In this document: positions 1 through 14,100 of the stretch, one piece after another | Position numbering within the stretch: position 1 is the first letter of the stretch | How the letters are laid out: each line of letters opens with the position of its first letter | From: Wuchereria bancrofti | Taxonomy: Eukaryota > Nematoda > Chromadorea > Rhabditida > Onchocercidae | Assembly: GCA_005281725.1 (NCBI GenBank) | Contig: SSBO01000001.1 | Coordinates: 7,300,399-7,364,398 of the forward strand | Reading direction: 5' to 3' | Length of the DNA stretch: 64,000 nt | Translations under genes and position numbers: made by a program | The notes under the pieces: model-generated | Databases searched by the model: none | Seen by the model: the letters and a program-made list of their open reading frames with translations, nothing else | What the model was told of the DNA's origin: nothing

Positions 1-122
1 AATTAGTGCATAAATTAGGTTGAAAATAGTAATCGTATGTACAATTAAAAAATTAATTTTACAACATCAATAGTTATGTCGTGAATTGAATGAATATTTA
101 TGTTATATTACAACAATGTTGT

Positions 123-170
123 AGCTTTCTTTAAAGCTTTCCTTAAAGCTTTCCTTTTAGCTTTCCTTAA
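123..170. repeat. Short tandem repeat around AGCTTTCCTTAA
   Basis: Four adjacent imperfect copies of an AGCTTTC-CTTAA unit lie in the TAF2 intron or left flank. The rest of 1-353 is AT-rich with no exon that I can recognise. Confidence 0.7.
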
Positions 171-353
171 AAAAATATTAATAAAAATATTTGGAATTTA
201 TCATTGGTACAATAGAACTTGAGAAATTATGCATCATTTTTTCCTTTTTCTTTTTTGTTTGAATATTTTTAAAACACTCAAATCAACTGTTAATTTTTAA
301 ATGCTACTTTCCTTTTTTTATTAACTTCTATTTTTTTTTTGCAACTTTCCTAC

Positions 354-3300
354 TCGCATGTTTTTATTCCTCCCAAAAGTTACTTCACTAACCCAAAATT
401 TTGCATGACCACCGTTGTGAATCCACTGTTCCAGAAATGTCGGCAATTCTTGGCCCGTAACACTGGAAACGGTACGAAAAAACGACTCTGTTGAAACGGT
501 CATATGCTGCCAATGAGCTGGCTCTTTTTGCAGTTGGCTTGCTTGCATCGCTACGCTTAATATTTTCTGTATTACCTAAAACTAGGGAAGAAACACATTG
601 ACTAGAATACTAGAAGACTTAACTAACACATGAAGTTCTGGAAATCGCTTTTGTATAACATTTCCTTTTCTATTTCTTTAAAAATGACATATGAAGAATA
701 TCATAGTAATCACATTAGTGTTCTCTAATCAACTCCTAGAATGGTTAGCAAAAAAAAAAAATCTTTTAAGAAAAATGAAACATTCAATTTAACCTGCAAA
801 AATGATTCCTTGCCTAAACGTTGGTTAAGCATCCGCATGACAAGGTGTCCTTTCTTGAACAAAGCATCTGCATACAGAGGAGAGCACGTATACGGGTTTC
901 TTGGATCGAAATGTAAATACTGCTGAAAGATAAGAAATTCGAAAAGAAAAATTAAAATTCGAAGGTAAGAAAAATTCAATCATCATTATCCTTGAAGCCT
1001 AATATTTTGCTTTTTAGGTTTGGGTAAGTAAGAGCCAACTTTGGTTAGATTAAGCAACATAAAAAAGAGTAATACATTCCTTGGATGCTATTAAATTCAA
1101 AATCTTTATACAAGTACTTTCCAGCGTCAGAATAATTTAAAAACACATATGCTGAAAGGCTCACCTTATAATTTGTATTTGAGGGCCGCAAAACAATTTT
1201 TCCCCAACGTGTTTCATAGTCGGAAACATTATTCAGCATTTTACTGATCTAAAATTTTTTCTTCTTAAGAGTCATACATAACTATTTTTGAAAAACTGGT
1301 CAAACTTATGAATTATACCTGGAAAAGGTTCTCAGAAAAACCGAAAAATCGCTCTACAAACATGCCAGTGACAGATCTGCAAAAAATAGTTTCAAGAGAT
1401 AATGTAACAAAATCAAATTTTTTGCGAACTAAAAAAACTCTTATCTAGATATATTCCGGCAATATAACTTCATGAAAATAATAATATAATGAAAATGGAA
1501 ACGCAAAAATTTTTCTATCGCTGTAGCAAATTTGGATGATAACCAATTTCTCTGTTTATTATGAAAAATTCATAAGTAATGTCCCAGTTCACTTTATGGT
1601 TCCTAATAACCTTTCAGTTGCTCATTCCTCACTTGTCATACATTTTTTTGCTGAAATGCATCAGCTCATGTAAGCTCATAACTTGAGTACACTTAACAGA
1701 GCAGAACTGATAAACCTTGCAAGCGAAGAAACCAGCCAAATATCTAGCCAGCATGTTGAAGTAACAAAACATCCAAAAAATTGCTGCGCTACTGCATAAG
1801 CAAGACACTGACGCGTCATCTAAAAATAAGCGGTTGACTGCGGATTGAAAATTGGGATAACATTAGAAAAATACTTAGATTAAAGAATTGGAGCAGTTAA
1901 ATTTAAACCTAATTGATTACAATTGAGGTGAATCTAAATATTTTCATCATGTGTTTAGTTTCAACATACTTATTCAGAGATTTTTGAACAAAAATTTACT
2001 TGTACAACATCCAAAATTTTCTTATGATACAATAAAGTTAGTGACAGTATTGACAAACCAGTATAGGCTGTAACTTCATCGGGAATCTAAAAATAAAAAA
2101 CCTCGAAATAAAATTTCAAGCATTAAAATGAAACTGAAGTTAGTAAGAATAGGAAACCTTCTCGTACAAAAAGATATAAATGCAAAAATTCCCGCATCAT
2201 TTTCGAAAATTTTTAGCCTCCTTGTTCACTAAATATATTTTTCTTTGATAAAATCTCAATTACATTCCCGTAAAATTGGGATATTCTAAAAACTCAAATT
2301 AAATGTCTTAATACCACGAACCTGGTAAACAAAAACTTGTTTATAGGATGAAAAGGGAAATCGGCAAGATAGAAGCTCTTCAAAATATTCAAAAACTCGA
2401 TCACTTGTTGAAGTTGTATGCTTTACCAGAGGATATAGTGAAGGGAGTGCAAAACTTGTTATCTGTAAAGTTTTCATTTTTAAAACCTGCTTACAATTTT
2501 ATCTTAATAATTTGTAGCAAAATTAAATGACCGTACTTCAGGCATGTCAGGATGCACAACTGGAGTAAAACATCCGATCGCAAAACCGATATTAATTGCA
2601 GAAGTTGGTACTAAAAGTTGATAATGATAAATCTTTTCTTGTAAGTCAGTTGTATACTCCGTATCCTGTAACAAGTTTATTAGGTAAACATCAAATGAAT
2701 TGTAGGCAGAGAATTACACAATATAAAGGATTTTGATTTGACACAGAGCAAATTTCTTTAAATACAAGATATCACGAATTTTGATATGCTCCTTCACCGG
2801 TGCCTTTTCCATCATTATAAATAAGAAAAAAGAACTCTCCACGTGCTGAGACTCCACAATATATTGGAATACTAGCAACATATTTATTTTATTCATCAAA
2901 AGTTAATACATATCAGTGGCATGTGATAATCTTGATACAGCGATATGTCCTTAGACAGTATATTTTAACGAAAAATATAGACAGTAAAAAATTTTAAATT
3001 AGAGGAGCAAAGAAGTACTTACAAATAATTCACCACTGGCAACTACTGTGAACATGAGATCAACGGTTGCTTCGATTCGCCATAAGCATAACTGATCAGG
3101 TGTATCCAAACAAGGTAACCAGTGACGAGTACTCGATAGCGTACCCGACCAAAAGAGATAAAAAGTATTTCTGTTCATAAGTCTTTGTCACAAAGTAAGA
3201 GGTCAGCAAAAAAAAAGGTTAAAAATTGCGTCTCTTCGATTTTAGATACACAAAAAACGAAGCAGCAAAATGTGAATATTAAACAGTTATTGATTATTTA

Positions 3301-4597
3301 TTTATACACGACACAATTTCACTCCTAACATTTTTCGTATGAAAATATACCTGTATGTATACATATGCGCACCACTTTCCAAAGTATCATCATCAGAAAA
3401 TGAACAAACAAAATGTATACCCTGAACTGATTATGAATACAAAATAAATAAATAAGCGAGCAAATAAAAACATTCAATAAAATTATGCTAAACCTCTCAA
3501 ATTATCTAAATTATACAGATAAGCTATCTTTTTAGAAACTCAAACATCTCAAATGTTGAATTTACAGAAATAAAAAAACCAAAAATATTTCTATGGCAAA
3601 ACCGCATATCGAAATTAATTTTGCATTGGTTCACTCCTTCATATTACCATATTATAAAAATTGTTTAATCACGCATTAAAAATTGTTGAAATTTTTAAAA
3701 AGTTTCAATGTTGAAGTTTCAATAAACCTTAAAGAAAAGACTTACGTGCTTCGGATTAACAACTCTGATATCAATTCCAATTTTAATAACTTTTTGTTCA
3801 TCCATAAGTACATAACAACTTTCTGGAACATTAATTAAAAGTTCACCCTCACAATCCTCTAGTTCATCGTACATATCGCGTGAAAGACTGTTCAAACTTT
3901 GTTCCGCCTTGTGACTCAATATCTAAAAGTTTATTTCATACATGGGAGAGCTCAATAATTTAAAATAAACTTCATTACCTATGAAGTTTCCTAAGAAAAT
4001 AAAGATCATTGAATAATTTCCTCTGATGTTTAAAAAATAAACAGAACCTTCTTTTAAATTTCCGTATCTTTATAAATTAAATATATATGCTCCTCAGATT
4101 AGAACTAACTTTGAGAGGATCCATCCGAATATATTCTGCATCTTCATCATTTACAGTAACTCGACCAATAACACCATCTGGGAATTCATTTGGCAACATA
4201 ACATCTACAAGAAAAAAAGGGAATAAAAGATCAGTCGTTTTAAATGATATCTAAAAAATGATATCTTTAAATGTTAGTAAATGATATTTGTTAAAAATAT
4301 AAACAGATAACAACCTGGCCCAACATTGAGACAAATTTGTCGTAGTTCAGGATGTAATGGTGCCAATGAAAGTTCAGTGAAGACAGAAAATGATCGTTCT
4401 TTGAAGTGTAAATCGGTGATAGAGACGAATTGAGATAAGACACGAAAATTACAATTATGGAAGGAAGAAGCATCTTGTGGGCTTTCACGACGTACTGCAG
4501 ACAACGTCTCCTCGCTCATTGTTGGTATCACTGAGTCAATAACTACTTTCGCACCTGAGGTGGACGGAACATCGACTTCTGTTTTACTTTCACTCAT
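354..4597 (-). CDS. taf-2: Transcription initiation factor TFIID subunit 2 (TAF2), N-terminal 573 residues, partial at window edge
   Basis: TAF2 is a core TFIID subunit with an inactive M1-aminopeptidase fold that helps recognise core promoters. I read thirteen coding exons on the minus strand, all phase-consistent: 4315-4597, 4110-4204, 3746-3922, 3351-3421, 3023-3170, 2537-2665, 2322-2462, 2000-2086, 1716-1819, 1319-1376, 1165-1248, 794-922 and 354-566. Family landmarks appear in order: GIHFVCSF, STRHWLPCLDTPDQLCLW, KIYHYQLLVPTSAINIGFAIG, LYPLVKHTTS, QCLAYAVAQQFFGCF, FKKGHLVMRML and LPTFLEQWIHNGGHAKFW. Where true M1 enzymes have HExxH followed by WFGN, this has AYAVAQQFFGC, so it is a pseudo-enzyme as expected. 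The start is the ATG at 4597; an AG at about 4616 could accept a spliced leader. Known TAF2 proteins are near 1200 residues, so about half lies beyond position 1. The exon 13 donor (ATGCGA/GTAGG) is the least certain boundary. Confidence 0.93.
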
Positions 4598-6228
4598 TAA
4601 GATGCAGTCAGTTTCCTGCACCGCTTTGCAGAAATTAAGTGATTGAAACTAGTAAGTGAATTAATCATCTATATGTAGAAGCAATAACTGAAATTAAAAA
4701 TTTAGAAACAAATTCATGGATACGACCTAAAGAAGATTTACGTAACTAAATGAAAATAGAACAAAACTAGTAAAAAAGCAGACATTTATTTGGAAATTAA
4801 AACATTGAAATTGCTAAGTCAATTATGCATATGTATTAGTAATATTATAACTAAAATTTATGATTTAAATGAATAATTATGAAATTTAATAAAAAATACG
4901 TAAATAAAAAAGCAGAAAAAGAAGAACGATGCTTTTATTGCAATAACAACGTAAAACAATGGAATAACGCAGTCGTCATATGGAAGTATAATATTAAGCA
5001 AAACTAAATCCAATGCAAAATTAGGAGATTTATGATACGACATATTTAACTATTAACAAATGAAATAATGATACTCATATTCCATGGTACTGAGTGAATA
5101 TAAAATAAAACATTAACATATTGACTTTTTCCGTAGTGACTTTTCCTTTTCCGAATCAAAATAATCTCTTCAATTCGATTTTTTCATATATTTAAATCAT
5201 TTAGGCTTGTAGTGAAATTTTTTATTATTTCACAAACCATTAGAATATATATTTTAATAAAAAAAATTTTATGACACGTTCGTTACATGCACGCTAAACT
5301 TGAGAATTCTCATACGTAAAAGTAGCACATAAGTGAGAACAAATATGTACCCGAAAGTAGCCCATAACTGAGAAAAAAAAAGGAATTATTTAAAAGATAA
5401 TTCCGAAATAAATTACTCATTAGTTAGTAATTATGAATGATTTGCTAACTTAACGAGAGTAACACTTGATATTGTCATCGCAAAGCAGAAGAGGCGCAAA
5501 TAATCAGATATTCATTTAAAAATGTAATTCACGGTTGACGGCTGCAAAGCCTTTCATACGTTTTGTTAGGCCTTTCTGCTGGGAGTGGTCAAACCTTTCT
5601 TTAATTATAATCGTTAAGTCATTCCTTTAGTTGATGGTAATTTCGTTGCATTAAACTTTTTGGATGGACAAATCTACACTGATAAAATTTGCAAATTTCT
5701 GAAATTATTGAAAGCTATTCGATCATAACGATCGATTTACATTTTTACCAAATCTTCCGACTAATGCTATCGTATTTTATTGATTTGGTAACATTTCTGA
5801 TATGTTAGATTTACTACTGATCCATGTCTATATCTGTTGCATCTATGTAATTCAGTATGGAAAGTTTTCCAGGTAAAAAGAAATCAAAGAAATTAATCAT
5901 CATCCAAAAATGATTGTCATTAAAATGCGTATCAGATTTAAGTATGAGAAATTTATGTGATCGATCATATGACAGATTACAGCAATTTTCTTCAAATGCT
6001 ATATCAGTCACAAATGTAATATAAAGAGATCCATCACAAATTTTGTTACGTTAAATTTAGACGCATGATAAAATAATTTCTTTTTTTGTCTTTTTTCCTT
6101 TTTTAATCTTGAAATTAGTCTTTCTTTATTTGACACTACTAAATATAAAATATGCAAACATTAATAGAGGCAGTGCAAAGAAAAAGAAACATTAATTTGA
6201 ATTGAATCGCTTTGAAACAATGAATATC

Positions 6229-6325
6229 ACTTCGTGTCGGAACACATTGTATTTGATGCCGGACGCATTGTAAATGATGCCGTGCCGCAATACATTGTAT
6301 TTGATATCGTGCCGAAACGTGTTGC
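6229..6325. repeat. Minisatellite, 3-4 degenerate copies of a roughly 28-bp unit
   Basis: The unit is approximately CATTGTATTTGATGCC followed by GTGCCGxAAxA. Copies run from the TCGTGTCGG at 6232 to the GTGCCGAAACG near 6320. It is visibly richer in CG dinucleotides than the surrounding DNA. Confidence 0.7.
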
Positions 6326-9166
6326 ATTATTAATACACGTAACACACGTAGGTACATCCATACACACACACACATGTATGCATATATTTACATGTATCTA
6401 TCATATTAATTAGGAATTGAATAACTAAAATGTTATTTAGAGCTAACTATTTAACAATTACTTCACTTTTCCAGTTATCATTTATTAATTTGGAACATGT
6501 GTAATATGACTTAAATTATATATTATTGTCATTTAAAAAATTTTTCCAAAAGAAAAAAAACAAAAACGGAAAAATTTACTCAATCATCGAATCTTAAAAA
6601 CTTTCTCCTAGTCATATCAAAAATGCAAAATTTTGCTCATATATTATTTTTGTAGGAAATTATTTGAAGTTTTTAAAAGATGTTGAAGATATTGTATTTT
6701 TTGCTCTTTACTTTGTTTTTTTTCTTCGCTTAGCTTTTAATATTTCTTAAAAAATAGTTGAATAAATTTCATAATTTCAAATTGCAAAAAATAAATCAAA
6801 CAAATAAAAACTGTTACTAAAACATCGAATTTTGGAAGAAAAAATCAATAATTCTATGGTAATCTACGAGGATTATTAAGGTATATTTTTTTAAAAAAAG
6901 CATAAATTTTTTTTTTTTGAATAACTTAACAATTAGGTAATAAATAAATAAACAATTCTATAACTAAATAAATGAAACAAATAATTAAAACTTGAATAAA
7001 TTAATAAGTATGACAACAATGACTTATTCATTTTTGACGTGGAAGATCAATTATAGATATGTAAATATGATCATATTTAGTTATAATATAAAATTTTTTC
7101 AATTTAATAAATAACTGAGGAAAATTTCGGACAGAACTATTTTCTTCATGAAATATAATTAATTTAATAATTAGAGATTACTTAATTGGAGAAGTTAGAA
7201 ACGAAATTAGGCAACTATCATTCATTAATGACAAAAGAATTTTGCTTCAAATGATCGAGAAATTTCAAATGATTCGAGCTATTTTAACTGATACGAGCAA
7301 TTTCAATTAATCTAAGCAATTTCAACTGTTCCAAACAATTTTCACGCTCTTTCGCAAAAAGAAAGAAAAATTGGAACAATTATTAGAAAATTGTCGGTAA
7401 ACGCTTGCTCAGTTCAGTTAAATTCTCAAATTATTTGTTTAATTAATTTTTGAATAATTATGTTTCGTGTTCCAAAATTTTTTTTTGCCATATATATATT
7501 ACTTTATTTTAATTCAGTATTTACTTTCATTGAGTAGTCAGTTGCATACGGCGTTAACAATCCAAATTTGGGAATGTATGAAATGATACTAATAAACTGA
7601 TATAATTATTATGTATTGGACATAATATTATTGATTTGATAATCATTATTTTATAGTGGTAACACTTCCTCGGTGTAACAGAAAATTAACAATCAAAAAT
7701 TTCGAGAAGCGAAAATTGTATATACAGAAGGGACATTTCGTGAAGTTTCTAAGGAAGTAGCAAAAGAAACTTTGAAAAAAAAGAATTCTTTTAAATAAAG
7801 CTTTTATCAGAAAAAAGCGTAGTAGCATTTGGAAATTTTTAAAAATATTCAAATCTACATTTCAGTAGTGAAATGTGTAAAATATAATCTTGAAATTTCG
7901 GATTGTGATATTGTTCAAGCCAAGAGATTTTGGATGTTACATCTGAAAATTTCATGTGATTCTAAAAATAAGCTCAACTTTTTGTTTACAAGTTTAAATC
8001 AATTTTTTTTTTGTGAATAGAAATCTATATAGTTCTTCGGTTATTAAAAATTGTTTCATTATTTTTTTAATTCAACTTTCATTTTTTTTATAATTTCAAT
8101 AAAGAAAGACAAATAGGTTAAGGTTACAACAATGTGAGAAATTTTTATAATTTTTTTTAAAAATTAACTTGTCTTTATACTGCTCAACATGCGTCACTAA
8201 AGTTTTCTATCTGATTCATATATCAATTACCGATGATTCATATGTATATAATAAGAGTTATTTGTTTAAATTGTTTTTTTTTAAATGAAAACTGAGAGAG
8301 TTTTTTTTAACTATAAAATTTAATGGACAAAGAAATATAAGAATTAGAAAAATATAAACTTGACAAATTTAAACTTATTCTCATAATCAATTAAATGGAT
8401 GATTCTGATGAAATAACTTTAATTTGAAAGATAATTGCTACTAATTAAATAACTAATTTGTGCTAAATAATTTGTATAAAGAAAAAAAAAGTCCGAACAG
8501 TTTAAGTGCAAATTATCGAAATTTAGGAGAAGAAAAAAAGAGAGAGAAAAATGATGAAATTTGTTGAATATTAATTATGAATCGATGATAATAAAATGAT
8601 CTATCATCATTTAATGATAATAATTTTGGACATGAAATTATTCTAATTCAACGTAAACTAATGATTTTCATTCATATAGAACAATTCAGTTACTTATTTG
8701 TAATATTTGATTGGCCAATTATTTTGAAATCACAATTGAATAATTAGCATCTTTGTTTTTTTCTGATTTTTTTCTCTTTTTCTTATCGAATATATCACTA
8801 GCAGAAATAAATTAAATGAAGAATGAGAAATATATGTTGCCGGAAGAAGTGAAAAAGAAAGAATGCAAAACGATTAATTTATTCCGGTGAATTCCGGAAA
8901 TTCGCTAATAAATAAATTGTGCTACCAAGATGAAATATTCCAACTGAAGCAAAAAAAGTGAATCGATTATGAAACAATTATATGCTTGAATTGGTCAACT
9001 TTTTTCGTTTATTTTTTTAAGCCTAAATCTTTCTTGCAGCAAAAGAATTAGAAGCATAATGTATTTGATGTATAATTTAAAATCATACAATAACTTGTCT
9101 TTTTTTAAATAGTGGATGTATACTTCAATAGCTGCTTTTCCTATTTCTGAAAAAATAACGAAAAAG

Positions 9167-9230
9167 ATTGGGAAGGAAGAGAGAGAAAGAGAAGGTGAAG
9201 GAGAAAGTGAGAGAAGGATGAAAAGGGACT
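9167..9230. repeat. Purine-rich GA tract
   Basis: Nearly uninterrupted A/G sequence with GAGAGA and GGAGAAAG blocks. Its reverse strand gives a Ser/Pro/Leu open frame that is a composition artefact. Confidence 0.7.
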
Positions 9231-9777
9231 CTTTTATTTTTGTCATTATTATTTTTTCTTTTGCTTAATAATTTTTTTAATAATAGGAAATAAGGACAAA
9301 AAAAAGAAAGATTAGTTAAGTTTTGAATTTGAATTAATTCATTAAGACATAAAATTTTGTGATTACAAATTTTACGAATGACTAATTTATCAAATGTTAC
9401 ATTTATTCAAAAACCATTTCATTTCTTTTTTTTTCAAGATTTCTTCCTTTTTTTCTTTCATCCTTTCTTGTTCCGACATTTGATGTAATTTGTTTGAGAA
9501 GATTCATTTGAAGATAAATGGAAGATGCATCATCACCAAACCAACAAGATTAAAGATTTTGGCGTCTTTGTCCCTCTTTTCCTCCTTGTCCTCTTTTCTC
9601 ATCTTTTTCCTCTTCTTTCATCATCACTACCCATTGCTGAAAATTCTCTCAAGATTTAGGTGGCGGGGGAGGAGACAATTTGGAAGGAAATCGATTTACT
9701 AAACACGGAAGCTTCTCTGAGATATTATATGAAGGAAAAAAAAAAGAGTTCCATCAACTCTTAAAATGATGAAGAAT

Positions 9778-9850
9778 AAGGGAATGGAAACAAGAAAGAG
9801 AAAGAGGGAGAGAGAGAGAAAAAGAAAGAAAGAGAAGAAAAAAAATGAAA
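9778..9850. repeat. Long polypurine tract
   Basis: About 70 bases of almost pure A/G containing GAGAGAGAGA. The overlapping open frame (KRKRERERKRKK-type) is a consequence of the repeat and is not called as a gene. Confidence 0.75.
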
Positions 9851-10299
9851 AAGATTTGCAAGACTTTAGTTTATATTTGCTAAGCCTAAGCTTTTATATT
9901 TATGCTTGTTTATCATTCTTTTTCCTCCTTTCTATTCTTCTAAAACATTCAATTTCACTTCTTCTTTTTCTCCTTTTTTTTTTTATTGCTTTGCCTTGCC
10001 ATGCCATGCTATGCCTTCCTCAAAGATAGAAACTTAATTATGAAAAAAAGCTAAAGCTAGACTTATTACTAGCTTAGCTATTTTATCATCATCGTCACTC
10101 TCTTCTATACTATTTATCTCAATTTTTACATCAATAAAGAAAACTAGGCCTAAAATAGGCCTCATGGAATAGGATAAGAAAAGAATGGGAAAGAAGTTAG
10201 AAGAGAGGGAAAAAGTTGAAGAAAAACAGAACGATGAATAATAAATGCTACTCATATTCTGATTGTTCTTTTAAATATTGCCTAAGCATTAATTTAATA

Positions 10300-10395
10300 T
10301 TTACACATACACATACATACATACATACAACACACATAGATAGATATATGCATGCGTACATACATGCATGCATACATACAAACATGCATATATTC
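10300..10395. repeat. CATA/CATG tetranucleotide microsatellite
   Basis: Interrupted runs of ACAT, ATAC, GATA and CATG units, about 95 bp. Open frames on both strands here are low-complexity His/Thr/Tyr or Cys/Val/Tyr strings. Confidence 0.8.
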
Positions 10396-11164
10396 TTAAG
10401 CATAAATTAGCGCAATCTGCTTTGCTACTACTGCTTATTGCTCGACAATATACTCTACTATTTCCATAAGTATAGGCTAAATATGGCAAAACGAATTCAT
10501 TCATTTCATATAGCTTACTTATATGATTCAAACATTTCATATATTTTACGAGAAAACTATTTTTGTGTTATATTTTAATATTTATGATTTAATTAACAAA
10601 AATAAAATATTTGTGGTTATAAAATTTTATCATTCTACATAATATTAAACTTCACTCTTTTTTTAACGTTTTATTCAAACTAAGTTATTTCTTTCTTTTT
10701 TTTTTGGAAAGTAGCTCTGCTGATTGATGATAGATAGTTTTTTATGTTATTTGTTTTATGTCTTTATTTTTATTTCTTCGTTTTAGTAAATATGGAAATA
10801 TAAAAATGAAATTGAAGTTTAATGCTAATTTATTTTTATTATGAAGTATTATTCGAGTCTTTTTTTTTTTACATTTACTTATATTAGCTGTAAATTATTT
10901 CAGTGCAAGAACAACATAAGAATTTTAATCGCTTATTATTATTAATATTCTTATTATCATTCTTAATATTATTATTATTATGATGGTATGTTGAAAGATA
11001 TCAGGAATTCACGAATATTTTCACAATTCCATCTGTCCTTCTGATTATTTTCGAATTTATTCCTAGGATTAATTACCAAGTTTATTTTGATACTTTTTTA
11101 CTCTTTTTTTTTTGAAATTTAATTATTATGTATTATCAATTAATGGAATTGTTATCAATGCATT

Positions 11165-14100
11165 ATGCCGTTAGCATATACAGCTAGCGGTTCTGATACA
11201 ATACCGCACTCACATCATCATCAACATCATTACCATCATCATCATCAGCAACAACAACAACAACATTCCACTGCTTCATCATCATTATTAACTACGGTGC
11301 AGAATTCATCTGATTCCTGTCAAAATATCGGTGAGAAATCAACAACATCTATCATTTATCGCACTCATCAATATCATCAACATCATCCTCAACAACAACA
11401 GCAACAGCCTTTTTCAACTGCAACAACCAAATCATATTCCAGTATATCTGATGTTTTATTATTAGCATTACGTCAAAAACCTACTGCGCGTTTATTTCGC
11501 GCCTTATTTCAATATATTCCAATACGTGATTCACCGAATGAGAATCCGCAATTGGAATTACCACTTCAAGTATGTTAATTGTTTGATAAATAATTTAGCC
11601 TTGCTTCCTTACTACTAATGCTTCAATAGAGTGGTTGATTAATGATTATATGTTGTAGAGTTAAAGAAAAATGAAGGCAGATAATTGCAGATATTTATGA
11701 AACAAACTTTCAGCCATTCATTATAAATAGTAATATGTAGTAACGTAATTGTTATTTGCCAATTAATTATACCGTAATGTTAATTTCCGTTCTTTAATAG
11801 TGTTTTTCATGTTTATTGCTTAAAAATGAAGCAATTTTTTTCTAATAAGAAGAAAATTATATTTCAAAATATGTAATGTAAAGCTTTTATTCTTGTTTAT
11901 TGTTCATAACACATGTAATTTCTCTAATTTTTGAAATTAATTATCAACAATTTAACGATATTCTTTTTTAATCATTATCATCCAATTAAGTATCATTAGA
12001 TTAAGCTAATAGGGGCAGTAAAAGCTCAAAAAAAATCCTTTTTGCATAGAGAAGAAAAATACAGCTACTAAAAATGTCCTATTTAAAAATTTAAAAACCG
12101 CATAACCAAAAATGTAAAGAAAAGAAAATAGCTTGGTTGAGTTATACTTCGGATCAAAAATCTTAAAAGTGCAACAACCAATATCATTTGTTAAAATTTA
12201 GAAGAACGAAAGGATTTAGTTGACATAAATCGTGAAATCTTCCATCTAAAAAAAAAAAATAATAATTCTGTTGTATCTTCTCGATGGGTCGATGGGAAAA
12301 TTTTTTTCTTCTTATTGATGCTTTAAAAGCTCAACTAAAAATATCTGAATTTCTTTCATAATTCTCTTCTTATATTTGCTATTATACAATCAAAAAAAAG
12401 AAATAAATATGAAAAGAGTGAAATATTCGTGTTATTATAAATCAGTCATAATTAATTACTTAAAGATACGATATGTTTATGCGTAATAATGCTAAGAGAT
12501 GTGATACAAGTATACGAATTTATATTATGCTTAACATATAAATGACTTTATATCTAAATAATTCATTTAATCAAAGTGATGAGTTCAACCTTTAATGCTA
12601 GTCTATTACTTTGATTATTGAAAAACTATTAGGACTGAAATAGAAAATAAAAATATAAAAATTTAACTTACTATTATCTTTATTCGATATTTGTCATGCT
12701 ATAATGAATATATACTTTATTACTGCTATTTCCTTTATCAGTTTAATTAATCGATTTCTTAAACTTTTCAGTTTCCATTCAATAACAGATCCTGTCTAAT
12801 TTTTGATATCCTTAAATGATCACTTGTACCAATTTCTGTTACAGTTGATCTTTTATCCATGATTTCTTTTTTTTAACAGTACTTTTTTATTGAAATTAAT
12901 AAGATCAGTCTTCTTTTTTATATATCAAATCTTATCATTGATCAATTTTTATAAGAAAAAAATTTTTTTTTTATAAATATAGTATAATTATTATTTCTAT
13001 TTAGTTAAAAAAAGTTTTTTTCTTTTCTGTTTTTATTTTTATTTATCTAAATGATAATAAGAAATTTTAGGCCGGAGAGTATATACTGGTACACGGTGAA
13101 ATGGATGAGGATCAATTTTATCATGGTGAAACATTAGATGGTCAAACAGGTTTAGTACCATCAAATTACGTGGAACGTATCCCAAACCAACAACTATTGC
13201 TTAACACTTCCCGCGTTCGATCACCATCATTTCCATTGACAGTACCTCCGCATCTGACACAAATTCAACATGATTTCTCCACCTCATCAGTTCATCCTGG
13301 TGCAGCAGGTATTTCTGCAAGTGCGCATTCAGCAACAACAATAGCGCCACCACTGCCTGATTCTGTTTGTCCTTACCCTCCCGTTGATATCGCTAAAGTT
13401 ACAGTACAGGAAGTGAAAATTACCGATAATCCACGTGGTAAACTTTTTTCTACATTTAATTAAAAAAATTCAATTTACATATATAATCTCTATGTGAATC
13501 ACCATCATTTCCATCGATCATAATATTATTGATAATAATATATTTTTTATCTTAACTAATTAATTAACTAATTTATTTGTTTACCAGCTGTTTTTTTTAA
13601 TAGATTTACAGCTTATATTTGAAAATATATATTAATTTATTAATTTGATTCAAATTTATCCGTTAGTTAGCCGGAAATTTGCCATTTTTTTTAATTTCAA
13701 CAATATTTCGCATTTTGCTAATACATTTTTATCTTCCAGTTACAGCCTTTGTTTTCTTTTTTAGTTATGAAATTTAGGGAATATTTCTCACTTTTTTTTA
13801 TTGATTATCAAACGATTTTTTGATTAACAATTAGTATATTTTTTGATTAACAAACGATTTTTGATCAACTGTGAACAAAATATGCAATGTTTATTGTAAA
13901 TTTATTATCAATTTTATTTACTATCAATTAAAATTACTGATTTAAGCTATTGTGATCAAATAATCTAATTTAATCATTTTTTATATCTATTATTGTTCGA
14001 GTAAAAACGGGAATACATAAATTATAAATTATAAGCAATTGTATATGCTTATGCTCAATTGTGCCTAATTAATCATTAAATAAATTTGCTTTACTATTGT

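Larger units (their letters stand above)
4598..11164. other. 6.6-kb AT-rich stretch between TAF2 and RIMB-1, no gene recognised
   Basis: This gap separates the divergently transcribed TAF2 (minus) and RIMB-1 (plus) genes. It holds AT-rich sequence, homopolymer runs, a minisatellite at 6229-6325, purine-rich tracts at 9167-9230 and 9778-9850, and a CATA/CATG tetranucleotide microsatellite at 10300-10395. Open frames up to 87 codons exist but have low-complexity translations (Lys/Arg/Glu or Ser/Phe/Leu) and match no family I know. Promoters of both flanking genes and any 5' exons of RIMB-1 should lie here. Confidence 0.7.

Noticed and set aside
2348..2530. Plus-strand open frame of 60 codons
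   Set aside because: It is the antisense shadow of TAF2 exon 2322-2462.
2714..2899. 61-codon open frame on the minus strand inside TAF2
   Set aside because: It lies in a TAF2 intron; the flanking exons (3023-3170 and 2537-2665) join directly in phase and match the family without it.
9766..10029. 87-codon plus-strand open frame rich in Lys/Arg/Glu
   Set aside because: It is generated by the polypurine tract; the remainder is low-complexity and has no recognisable domain.
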